A stretch of 64,000 nt of DNA from Dokdonia sp. Hel_I_53 (lineage in GTDB: Bacteria > Bacteroidota > Bacteroidia > Flavobacteriales > Flavobacteriaceae). This document shows, piece by piece, positions 35,139-43,579 of the stretch. Made by a program: the position numbers and the translations under genes. The notes beneath the pieces are model-generated. The model saw only the letters and a list, made by a program, of their open reading frames with translations, searched no databases and was not told the DNA's origin. The first letter of the stretch is position 1, and each line of letters begins with the position of its first letter. The stretch lies in assembly GCF_007827465.1 (NCBI RefSeq), contig NZ_VISL01000001.1:2499001-2563000 (forward strand), read 5' to 3'.

Positions 35139-35873
35139 ATGGGTCAGAATTACAAATCGCTACCTTACCTTACTGATTTAATAGCTATGAAAACAAATTT
35201 TAAAGTGGTACCAGATTTTGTCAAGACCATTAATGTTTTGCCAGATGCCTGGAGTAGTAATGATTATAAAGAGCTTCTCGATATAATGGATTATGGAAAT
35301 ACATCAGATCTTTCTGAGGATGAGTTAATGGAAATGACATTAATTTCACTTTCAGACAATGCACCAAATGTTGCTGCCGAAATCGTATTAAAACATGTTT
35401 TTAAGGATGCTTTAAATAAAGGTCAAGTACAGAACTTATCTCACGAAATACAAGAGGAAAACACTTGGGAAACCTATGCTGATTTATCAATGCATGAAAA
35501 TTTTTTTAATACGGTACAGTTATTATATAAAGCATACAATGGCAAATTTCCTCATCCAGATGCCATGTATTTTAGAGTTAGCTTTGAGGTGAAAAGCAAA
35601 GTAATGCTAGATATTTTTAATGAAGAAACAGAAAAACATATTATAAGAATACTGGCTCAGGGCATGCCTCCTCATACTTTATTAAAGAGATTGTATAAAG
35701 AAGAACTAGAGGATGGAGCATTTAAAAATGCTTCAGATATTATTTGGCAATTAAAAAAAGTGAAAGAAACAGAAACTTCAATTACCTTTGACGTAGTAAG
35801 TTCTAATCGTTGGTTTGAAGATATTAAATATGTAGAGCCTTACGAAGCTCAACTAGTATATGAGGAAGATTGA
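35139..35873 (+). CDS. Conserved-looking protein of unknown function
   Basis: 244 residues from ATG 35139; an open frame from 35067 (268 residues) and an internal ATG at 35187 (MKTNFKVVPDF) are alternatives. The 35067 start would translate the iterated palindrome and a residue stretch unlike the rest, so I prefer a later one. The product is acidic and soluble, with no signal, membrane span or motif I recognise. It is divergent from the TetR gene and could share its operator. A tRNA gene follows 26 bp downstream. Confidence 0.7.
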   Translation: MGQNYKSLPYLTDLIAMKTNFKVVPDFVKTINVLPDAWSSNDYKELLDIMDYGNTSDLSEDELMEMTLISLSDNAPNVAAEIVLKHVFKDALNKGQVQNLSHEIQEENTWETYADLSMHENFFNTVQLLYKAYNGKFPHPDAMYFRVSFEVKSKVMLDIFNEETEKHIIRILAQGMPPHTLLKRLYKEELEDGAFKNASDIIWQLKKVKETETSITFDVVSSNRWFEDIKYVEPYEAQLVYEED

Positions 35874-35899
35874 TCTTAAAAATTTTTCTTATTAGAATA

Positions 35900-35974
35900 G
35901 GGCCATTAACTCAGTTGGTTCAGAGTGTCACGTCGACAACGTGGAAGTCATTGGTTCGAATCCAATATGGCCCA
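35900..35974 (+). tRNA. tRNA-Val (anticodon GAC), C at position 33
   Basis: Cloverleaf: acceptor GGGCCAT / ATGGCCC, D-stem ACTC/GAGT, anticodon stem TCACG/CGTGG (one T-G pair), loop TCGACAA, T-arm ATTGG-TTCGAAT-CCAAT. Anticodon GAC reads Val codons GUC/GUU. The base before the anticodon is C, not the near-universal U33. Same D-loop as the tRNA-Val(UAC) pair. Confidence 0.85.
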
Positions 35975-35982
35975 CAAATTAT

Positions 35983-36010
35983 AATCCCCAATATTTTATT
36001 GGGGATTTTT
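35983..36010 (+). terminator. Rho-independent terminator after tRNA-Val(GAC)
   Basis: 9-bp stem AATCCCCAA / TTGGGGATT with a 7-base loop and a T run. Confidence 0.85.
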
Positions 36011-36060
36011 ATAGTTCTAGATCTGGGAAAAACACTATGATTGATCAGTTTTTTTGATAC

Positions 36061-37083
36061 TCAGACTTTTTTTCTCAATTTCTGTTCCCATTTCCAAGCG
36101 CTTTTTATAGCTTCTTTGAGAGAGGATTCTGCTTTCCAGCCCAACACCTTATTTGCTTTTTTAGTATCAGCATACGCTGCTGTAACATCTCCTTTTCGTC
36201 TAGGTACAGTTTTGTAATTGAGTTTACTTTCTGATATTTTTTCAAATGTACGGATGACTTCTAATACAGAACTTCCAGTTCCTGTACCTATATTAAATAC
36301 TTCATAATTTGTATCACTATTATTTTTAAGCATTCTTTCTAAAGCGACAACATGTGCTTTTGCGAGATCTACTACATGTATATAATCTCGTATAGCAGTT
36401 CCGTCATGTGTAGGGTAATCGTTTCCAAACACAGAAAGCTGTTTTCGTAAGCCTATTGCTGTTTGTGTTAAATAGGGTACTAAGTTTACAGGTATACCTG
36501 TTGGTTGCTCACCTATCTCTGTAGAGGGATGTGAACCTATAGGGTTGAAATATCTTAATGCTATGGCTTTTAACTGCGGCTGTACATTACAGGCATCTCT
36601 TATAATTTCTTCACCTATCTGTTTTGTATTTCCGTAAGGAGATTTCGCAGGTTTAATTGGGGCATTTTCCGTAATGGGTAGTTCATCTGCTTGACCGTAT
36701 ACAGTACATGAAGAGCTAAAAATGAAAGCAACGTTTTTTTTATATTGCAGCTCTTGTAATACGTATATTAATGGAGTGAGGTTGTTCTCATAATAGAGTA
36801 GTGGATTCTCTACACTTTCACCCACCGCCTTTGATGCGGCAAAGTGTATGACACCTTCTATATCAGGGTATTTTGAAAAGAACTCCTTTACAGTAGATTT
36901 TTCTCTTAAATCGATATTTTCAAATTCAGGTGTTTTGCCACTTATAGCGCTAATACCTTTTAAAACTTCTGGTGATGCATTAGAACAATTATCAATGATA
37001 ATAACATCATAGCCTTTACTTTGAAGTTCTACTACAGTATGTGACCCTATAAAGCCTAAACCACCTGTTACTAGGATTTTCAT
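36061..37083 (-). CDS. galE: UDP-glucose 4-epimerase
   Basis: 340 residues from the ATG at 37083 (MKILVTGGLGFIGSH), which places the NAD-binding GxxGxxG at the very N-terminus; an ATG 12 bases upstream adds only four residues. Catalytic Ser/Tyr-Lys are visible as SSSCTVYG and SPYGNTKQ, and RYFNPIGSHPS is the GalE signature. Interconverts UDP-glucose and UDP-galactose. On the same strand as the SSS symporter 104 bp upstream, which may bring in a sugar. Confidence 0.94.
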   Translation of the reverse strand: MKILVTGGLGFIGSHTVVELQSKGYDVIIIDNCSNASPEVLKGISAISGKTPEFENIDLREKSTVKEFFSKYPDIEGVIHFAASKAVGESVENPLLYYENNLTPLIYVLQELQYKKNVAFIFSSSCTVYGQADELPITENAPIKPAKSPYGNTKQIGEEIIRDACNVQPQLKAIALRYFNPIGSHPSTEIGEQPTGIPVNLVPYLTQTAIGLRKQLSVFGNDYPTHDGTAIRDYIHVVDLAKAHVVALERMLKNNSDTNYEVFNIGTGTGSSVLEVIRTFEKISESKLNYKTVPRRKGDVTAAYADTKKANKVLGWKAESSLKEAIKSAWKWEQKLRKKV

Positions 37084-37164
37084 AAATGCTATCAAATTTG
37101 ATTAAAAAAAATAACTGCAAATGATACATCTGCAGTTATAAAAATAAAGTAATTATTTATGCTA

Positions 37165-37180
37165 CGCTTTCGCGAAAGCG
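37165..37180. repeat. 16-bp iterated palindrome (perfect), intergenic
   Basis: CGCTTTCGCGAAAGCG, 6 bases past the stop of the leftward SSS symporter gene, upstream of galE. Confidence 0.95.
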
Positions 37181-37186
37181 TATTCC

Positions 37187-38830
37187 TTAGAATATTAAAT
37201 AAGTGCTCAATACTAATAATACTATAAGACCGCCAACAATCCATGCGTACTTCCATGGTGTGGTATCAATTGCTTGGGTTTGTTGAGGTATGTAAACGTC
37301 TCTTTTAGGTCTTAAGGCTCCTACAATAAGCATGATAATAATATTTATGACAAACAAAATTCCCATAATATGTAGAAAGTGTGGGAAAGCTTGAGCTTTT
37401 ATAATAGCAAGCTCGCTAGTATTCGTAATCCCATTTGCAGCTGCTTCTGCCAGTGCTTTTTCTTGGAATGAAGGTCTCATGAATATAGTGCAGATGTACA
37501 TAATCACTCCGCCAATCATTGCTATTTTTGCACCCAGTGCAGGTACTTTTTTAGTGACTATCCCTACGACAACTACAGCAAGAATTGGGACACTTAAACT
37601 ACCCAATGCTTGTTGTATGTAGTCAAATAACCCAGCGGGCGCATTTGCAATAAAGGGAGCTATTATCATTGCTACTAAAGCTACTACTAGACCGAACACC
37701 TTGCCAGCTCTAACGGCTTTATGCTCAGAAGCATCTCTGTTAAAGAATTTTTTATAAAGGTCAAATCCAAAAAGCGTAGCACTACTATTTAGCAAACTAT
37801 TGAAAGAACTCAATACAGCTCCAAATAATACAGCTGCAAAAAATCCAACCAAAGCAGGAGGAAGTACTTCTTTAACTAGAGTTGGATATGCTTTATCTGC
37901 AGAACTCAAATCATTTTGAAATAAATGCCATGCAATTATACCTGGAAGCACAACAATTACTGGGATAAGAAATTTTACAAAGGCAGCAAGCATCATTCCT
38001 TTTTGTCCCTCTTTTAAGCTCTTAGCTCCAAAGACACGTTGCAATATAGCTTGATTTGTTCCCCAGTAATACATTTGAGCAATCATCATTCCAGTAAATA
38101 TAGTACCTACGGGTATAGAGGAAGTGATATCTCCGGTTACGTCAAATTTATCTTGATTTTCTGTCCACAACTCATTTAATCCAGCTCCTACACTTCCATC
38201 GCCTATTAATTTAAGACCAAAGTAGGGTATCAGTAAACCACCTATTAGTAACCCTATTGCGTTAACAAGATCAGACACTGCGACCGCTTTTAAACCTCCA
38301 AAAATGGCATAAATGATCCCAATAATACCAATTGTCCAGACACACAATGTTATAGTAGCTCCATCAGAAAAACCTAACAATGTAGGTAAGTCAAACATAG
38401 TACTAAAGGCTAAAGATCCAGAATATAAAATTGTAGGTAACAAGACTACCCCAAAAGCTATCAGAAATAAAATAGAAAGAATGGCTTTGGTGTTTTCGTC
38501 AAAACGCTCTTCAATAAACTCTGGTATTGTGGTGATACCCTTGTGCATATATTTAGGTAAAAAATATACGGCAGTTATGACCATTGCAATAGCGGCAAGT
38601 GTTTCCCAGGCCATTACAAGTATACCCTCAGAAAAAGCTTGACCATTAAGCCCTACAATTTGCTCTGCAGATAAGTTTGTGAGTAATAAAGATCCAGCAA
38701 TAGTTAATGCACCAAGACTACGTCCTCCTAGATAATATCCGTCAGCACTTTTTTCATCCGTTTCTCGTGTTTTCCACCAAGCATATCCAGCTACTAGTAA
38801 TGTAAATCCAAGAAAAGAAATGAGTCCCAT
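37187..38830 (-). CDS. Sodium:solute symporter (SSS family, SGLT-like)
   Basis: 547 residues with about 14 spans. The opening (WWKTRETDEKSADGYYLGGRSLG) and the LLTNLSAEQIVGLNG segment are characteristic of the SGLT/vSGLT branch, and SSFNSLLNSSATLFGFDLYKK matches the family core with Na+-site serines. Sodium-driven uptake of a sugar is likely, supported by galE downstream and a glycerol enzyme upstream; the substrate is inferred. Inner membrane. Confidence 0.9.
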   Translation of the reverse strand: MGLISFLGFTLLVAGYAWWKTRETDEKSADGYYLGGRSLGALTIAGSLLLTNLSAEQIVGLNGQAFSEGILVMAWETLAAIAMVITAVYFLPKYMHKGITTIPEFIEERFDENTKAILSILFLIAFGVVLLPTILYSGSLAFSTMFDLPTLLGFSDGATITLCVWTIGIIGIIYAIFGGLKAVAVSDLVNAIGLLIGGLLIPYFGLKLIGDGSVGAGLNELWTENQDKFDVTGDITSSIPVGTIFTGMMIAQMYYWGTNQAILQRVFGAKSLKEGQKGMMLAAFVKFLIPVIVVLPGIIAWHLFQNDLSSADKAYPTLVKEVLPPALVGFFAAVLFGAVLSSFNSLLNSSATLFGFDLYKKFFNRDASEHKAVRAGKVFGLVVALVAMIIAPFIANAPAGLFDYIQQALGSLSVPILAVVVVGIVTKKVPALGAKIAMIGGVIMYICTIFMRPSFQEKALAEAAANGITNTSELAIIKAQAFPHFLHIMGILFVINIIIMLIVGALRPKRDVYIPQQTQAIDTTPWKYAWIVGGLIVLLVLSTYLIF

Positions 38831-38962
38831 AAGGTTTGTTTTTAATATTCTAAAGTCTAAAATATGACTTTTTCACATATAATTAAGAGTATTTTTTAGA
38901 ATCCTCTTACTACAACGTTATCGTAATGAACGCTATAAAATGTTGACACAAAGAATTTTTTC

Positions 38963-38978
38963 CGCTTTCGCGAAAGCA
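38963..38978. repeat. Iterated palindrome (15 of 16), intergenic
   Basis: CGCTTTCGCGAAAGCA, 6 bases past the stop of the leftward GlpK-GlpD gene. Confidence 0.93.
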
Positions 38979-38983
38979 AAATC

Positions 38984-41900
38984 TTAATTAAATTCAACTT
39001 CATAAAAAGTACTAGCATCTTTAATTAATGAGTCCAAATGCTCATTTTCTTTAATGACTCGGCTCTCATTCCAACCTAAGTACTTAATCATATCCTCTTG
39101 AACAAGAGATCTGTATTGACGTACAGAATCTATGTCAAAATAGAGTCTGCCGGTGCGTCTTACAAAAAAATCAGAAAGGCTATTACACATCTCATGATGG
39201 ACACAATACCAAAGTTCTGATCGAATAAGTTTTTTTTGAGGATCCTCATTTATAAAAAAAATCATTTTATTAAGTATTGTATCACTCTGTTTACCGTAGG
39301 TGCTTGCAAGATACCAGCTTTGATAGCTATCAGTAATACCTAGTTCTATAAGATCTTTTAGGATCGATTTCTGATAAATTGCTACCTCCTTACTACTTTC
39401 TAAAGGTACTGATGTAAGAGGAATTTTATCAGTATATGAATCTACTAATTTTTCTTTTTTCTTTTGAGGCATCTCTTTGAGCACCCGATCTATGACACGT
39501 TGAGCCATTTTCCGGTATCCAGTAAGTTTACCACCCGCAATGGATATTAATCCTGTTTTTGAAACAAAAATCTCATCCTTTCTACTTAGTTCAGAAGGAT
39601 CTTTACCATCTTCATGAATAAGCGGTCGGAGTCCGGCCCAATTTGATTCTATATCATCTATAGTTAGTTTTACTTCAGGAAACATATTATTTGTGGCATC
39701 GAGTAGATAGGTGGCATCTTTTTGGGTAGCTACTACGCGATTTAAATTGCTGCTGTAGTTAGTGTCTGTTGTACCTACATAGGTAGCTCTTCCTCTGGGT
39801 ATAGCAAAAATCATTCTGCCATCTGGAACATCAAAATAGATTGATTGCGTAAGAGGAAAACGTTCTCTTGAGAAGACAATGTGTACACCTTTAGTAAGAT
39901 GGAGGTGCTTAGTATTCATAGAATGATCTTTTTTACGAAGTAAATCAACCCAGGGTCCGGCAGCAGAAACGTAATTATTTGATTTTAGTTTGAAGGACTT
40001 TTCAGTGTTATAGTCATAACATTGTAGGTTTTTTATCTTACCATTTTCATCATATTTAAATGATTTCATCTCACAATAATTGATGATTGTAGCCCCAAAT
40101 GTGGCAGCTTTTTTAAGAAGCTCTATAGTTAACCTTGCATCGTCTGTTCTATATTCTGCATAGTAGCCGCCACCTATTAAATGTTCCTTATGAAGCAGCG
40201 GTTCTCTAGAGGCTGTTTCTTCTGCACTGAGCATTTTACGTTTATCAATACCTTCTACATTGGCCAGAAAATCATATACTTTAAGTCCTATAGCCGTCAT
40301 CATTTTTCCGTAAGTACCGCCTTCAATAAGTGGGAGTAGCATTTTTTCAGGAACTACAAGATGTGGGGCAAGTGTGTGGACTATAGCTCGTTCACTACCA
40401 GATTCTTTAACAAGTCCAATTTCCATTTGCTTTAAATACCTCAAACCACCGTGAATGAGCTTTGTTGATTTATTACTGGTACCCGAGGCAAAATCATTTT
40501 TTTCAATAAGACACACCTCCATCCCTCTAGATGAGGCATCTAATGCAATACCAGCTCCAGTAACACCACCACCTATGATAATGAGGTCAAAATTTTTAAG
40601 CTGTGCCCTTTTGAGTTGTAGCTCTCTATCTAATATAGAAAACGGCATAGGAGTGTCATCTTCTGCGGTAAGCATTAAGTTAGTGCTACTTTTTGTACGT
40701 GCAACTGCATTCTTCCAGCCAGTATATTGTTTGTTTCTTTGATATTCAGTGATTATAGGTTGAAAGCATTTTTCTCGTTTTCTAATTTTTGTAATATCTT
40801 TTTTATTCCAAACCCCTGCTTGAATACCGGCAATAAACGCTGCGCCAAGCGCTGTTACTTCTAACATTTCTGGGCGGTCTACTTCTATATTAAGAATATC
40901 TGACTGAAATTGCATTAAATAGTCATTTGCACTAGCACCCCCATCTACTTTTAATGATTTAATTTGTTTTCCAGAGTCTTCAATCATGGCCTCGACCACA
41001 TCACGAGTTTGATACGCCAGTGCATCGACCGTAGCCTTTATGATATCGTTTTTATCTGAGTCTAATGTAAGTCCGTAAATAGCTCCTTTTGCATCCATAT
41101 CCCAGTGGGGAGCTCCTAATCCTGCAAATGCGGGTACTACATAAAGGTGCTCGCTATGGTTTGTATTCTTACAAATTTGTTCAGTCTCTTTTGCGTTTTG
41201 TATGATCTCTAACTTATCACGTAACCATTTTATAGAAGCCCCTCCAGCAAAAATGGATCCTTCAAGCGCATACTTTATTTTTTGACCAGGGAGGGAAGCG
41301 CATAAGGTGGTGAGTAATCCATTTTTGGAATGATATGGCTTTTTTCCAGTGTTCATCATCATGAAACAACCAGTACCATAAGTGTTTTTTGCAATACCTG
41401 ATTTATAACCCCCTTGCCCAAAAAGAGATGCTTGCTGGTCTCCAGCAACTCCGCAAATAGGAATTTTAATTCCTTGAATTTCAATTTCTCCAAAATCTGA
41501 AGCTGAAGATTGAACCGTAGGTAGCATGGATTTTGGAATGTTTAATGCGTCTAGCATTTTAACATCCCATTTGAGATCAATTATATTGTATAATAAAGTT
41601 CGGCTTGCATTGGAGTGGTCTGTTGCGTGTACTTTTCCGTTGGTAAACTTCCAGATAAGCCATGAGTCAATAGTGCCAAAGAGTAAGTCGCCTTGTTGCG
41701 CTTTCGCGAAAGCGTTATCTACATTATCTAATATCCATTTAACTTTTGTTCCAGAAAAGTAAGAATCAATAAAGAGTCCTGTTTGTTTATGTACATAATT
41801 ATCAAGGCCCTGAGATTTAAGTTGTTCACAAATTTTGTTAGTGCGTTTGTCTAACCATACAATGGCGTTGTAAATGGGCTCGCTTGTATGTTTATCCCAT

Positions 41901-42163
41901 ACAACTGTAGTCTCCCGTTGATTTGTTATTCCTACAGCAGCTATCTCTTGGATATCAATCTCTGAGGTTTCAATTATTTCTTTTAAAGTTGCTTTTTGTG
42001 CTTCATAAATTTCTATGGGGTCATGTTCTACCCACCCTTTTTGAGGATGTTGTTGGGTAAGTTCTTTCTGAGCAATATTTCTAATGTTACCAGCGTCATC
42101 AAAAATAATTGAGCGGGTACTTGTGGTACCTTGATCAAAAGCAATTATATATTTCTTTTTCAT
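38984..42163 (-). CDS. Glycerol kinase / glycerol-3-phosphate dehydrogenase fusion
   Basis: A single frame of 1059 residues. Residues 1-495 are a complete FGGY glycerol kinase (FDQGTTSTRSIIFD, GVAGDQQASLFGQGG, VDGGASANDYLMQ). A roughly 10-residue linker follows, then residues 506-1059 form a complete FAD-dependent GlpD (IIGGGVTGAGIALDASSRG, LIHGGLRYL, DVPDGRMIFAIPRG, GGKLTGYRKMA). The two consecutive steps glycerol to glycerol-3-phosphate to dihydroxyacetone phosphate would thus be made as one polypeptide. The second domain starts with its own Met at residue 506. A palindrome at 41699 encodes AFAKA in the kinase part. These proteins are normally separate. Confidence 0.93.
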   Translation of the reverse strand: MKKKYIIAFDQGTTSTRSIIFDDAGNIRNIAQKELTQQHPQKGWVEHDPIEIYEAQKATLKEIIETSEIDIQEIAAVGITNQRETTVVWDKHTSEPIYNAIVWLDKRTNKICEQLKSQGLDNYVHKQTGLFIDSYFSGTKVKWILDNVDNAFAKAQQGDLLFGTIDSWLIWKFTNGKVHATDHSNASRTLLYNIIDLKWDVKMLDALNIPKSMLPTVQSSASDFGEIEIQGIKIPICGVAGDQQASLFGQGGYKSGIAKNTYGTGCFMMMNTGKKPYHSKNGLLTTLCASLPGQKIKYALEGSIFAGGASIKWLRDKLEIIQNAKETEQICKNTNHSEHLYVVPAFAGLGAPHWDMDAKGAIYGLTLDSDKNDIIKATVDALAYQTRDVVEAMIEDSGKQIKSLKVDGGASANDYLMQFQSDILNIEVDRPEMLEVTALGAAFIAGIQAGVWNKKDITKIRKREKCFQPIITEYQRNKQYTGWKNAVARTKSSTNLMLTAEDDTPMPFSILDRELQLKRAQLKNFDLIIIGGGVTGAGIALDASSRGMEVCLIEKNDFASGTSNKSTKLIHGGLRYLKQMEIGLVKESGSERAIVHTLAPHLVVPEKMLLPLIEGGTYGKMMTAIGLKVYDFLANVEGIDKRKMLSAEETASREPLLHKEHLIGGGYYAEYRTDDARLTIELLKKAATFGATIINYCEMKSFKYDENGKIKNLQCYDYNTEKSFKLKSNNYVSAAGPWVDLLRKKDHSMNTKHLHLTKGVHIVFSRERFPLTQSIYFDVPDGRMIFAIPRGRATYVGTTDTNYSSNLNRVVATQKDATYLLDATNNMFPEVKLTIDDIESNWAGLRPLIHEDGKDPSELSRKDEIFVSKTGLISIAGGKLTGYRKMAQRVIDRVLKEMPQKKKEKLVDSYTDKIPLTSVPLESSKEVAIYQKSILKDLIELGITDSYQSWYLASTYGKQSDTILNKMIFFINEDPQKKLIRSELWYCVHHEMCNSLSDFFVRRTGRLYFDIDSVRQYRSLVQEDMIKYLGWNESRVIKENEHLDSLIKDASTFYEVEFN
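41699..41714. repeat. 16-bp iterated palindrome (perfect), inside glycerol kinase part
   Basis: CGCTTTCGCGAAAGCG; read as AFAKA (context DNAFAKAQQG). Confidence 0.95.
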
Positions 42164-42234
42164 AGAAGCGCTCTGTATGAGAGTTTCCTAAAATTAAGAA
42201 ATATTATATGCCTAAGCCTTAGATTATGTGATTT

Positions 42235-43509
42235 CTATTTGATAAGCTCTAGTACTCGTTCCATTTTCATTCCTCTGGAGCCTTTTATAAGTATAGTACT
42301 ATCTTTAGGTATTCTATAGGAAAATGACTGACTAAAGGCTTCATAGTTACAATGCACTTCTTGATTTTTGTGTTTTTTCGAAAAACCAAAATCTGGGCCT
42401 ACCGCAAAAAGTTTATTGATAGTTAGTGTTGCTGCAAAGTCTAATATATTTTGATGTTCTTCTTTGGAAGTTTCACCTACTTCAAACATATCACCTATAA
42501 AGGCTATATGGTTTTTTGTAGGTTGCAAATCTAGATTCTCAAGAGCAGCAATCATACTAGTAGGATTTGCATTGTAAGCGTCTAAAATAATATGATAACC
42601 ATCTCGTGAAATTATTTGAGATCGATTATTTTCTGGGATATATTTTTCAATACCATTCTTAATATTAATAGTTTCTAAATCAAAATATTTACCTATAGAA
42701 ATCGCTGCTGCAATATTTGAAAAATTGTAACTTCCTATAAGGTTGCTTTCAATAAAGGTATCTTCAATTTTTATTTCAAGAGCCCCAGAACTATTGGTAA
42801 GCGAGATAGGACAGTCACTTTGACTATTTCCAAAGGTGATACGCTTTACCCCAGTTGATTTCTCGATTTGTATGCTGTCAGTATTGTTTACAAATGCAAT
42901 GCCATCACTCTTTCTCATAAAGTCATATAATTCACTTTTTCCTTTAATTACTCCTTGAAAGCCGCCAAAACCTTCTAAGTGGGCTTTCCCAAAGTTTGTG
43001 ATATATCCAAAATTAGGCTCAGCAATTTTAGAGAGCATATTTATTTCCCCTTGGTGATTAGCTCCCATTTCTACAATACCTATCTCTGTAGTTTCATCCA
43101 TAGAAAGTAGAGTGAGTGGCACTCCGATATGGTTATTAAGATTTCCTTGAGTGGCAACAGTCCTGTATTTCTCAGATAGCACTGCGTTTATAAGTTCTTT
43201 AGTAGTAGTCTTCCCGTTACTGCCCGTAAGACCGATGATAGGTACATTAAGATAATTACGATGATAATGAGCTAATTTTTGTAATGTGATTAATACATCA
43301 TCTACAAGTACAGATTTTTGTGCTAGATCTTTTTTTTCATCAACAATAGCAAGTATAGCTCCATTTTTGATAGCATTTGCTGCAAATTTGTTTCCATTAA
43401 AATTTTCTCCTTTTAGTGAAAAATAAATTTGTCCTTTTTTGAGTGTCCGTGTATCTGTGCATACTCCGGTACTATTTAAAAAGTGAAAGTGCAATTCAGC
43501 TATAGTCAT
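42235..43509 (-). CDS. murF: UDP-N-acetylmuramoyl-tripeptide--D-alanyl-D-alanine ligase
   Basis: 424 residues from the ATG at 43509 (MTIAELHFHF). The open frame to 43545 runs through a terminator hairpin, so the later start is preferred. Mur ligase features: N-terminal substrate domain (SLKGENFNGNKFA), ATP loop GLTGSNGKTTTKELI, central EMGANHQGEI, and a C-terminal domain with DAYNANPTSM. Adds D-Ala-D-Ala to the UDP-MurNAc-tripeptide in the cytoplasm. It lies downstream of gldJ, separated by a terminator. Confidence 0.94.
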   Translation of the reverse strand: MTIAELHFHFLNSTGVCTDTRTLKKGQIYFSLKGENFNGNKFAANAIKNGAILAIVDEKKDLAQKSVLVDDVLITLQKLAHYHRNYLNVPIIGLTGSNGKTTTKELINAVLSEKYRTVATQGNLNNHIGVPLTLLSMDETTEIGIVEMGANHQGEINMLSKIAEPNFGYITNFGKAHLEGFGGFQGVIKGKSELYDFMRKSDGIAFVNNTDSIQIEKSTGVKRITFGNSQSDCPISLTNSSGALEIKIEDTFIESNLIGSYNFSNIAAAISIGKYFDLETINIKNGIEKYIPENNRSQIISRDGYHIILDAYNANPTSMIAALENLDLQPTKNHIAFIGDMFEVGETSKEEHQNILDFAATLTINKLFAVGPDFGFSKKHKNQEVHCNYEAFSQSFSYRIPKDSTILIKGSRGMKMERVLELIK

Positions 43510-43533
43510 AATTTCGAGGTTTTTATAATATAA

Positions 43534-43557
43534 AAAAGCCCTCAAAGAGGGCTTTTA
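43534..43557 (-). terminator. Rho-independent terminator between gldJ and murF
   Basis: 10-bp stem AAAAGCCCTC / GAGGGCTTTT around a 3-base loop; symmetric, so usable on either strand. It ends gldJ and argues that murF begins after it. Confidence 0.8.
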
Positions 43558-43579
43558 AATATACTATAATAGATTAAGA

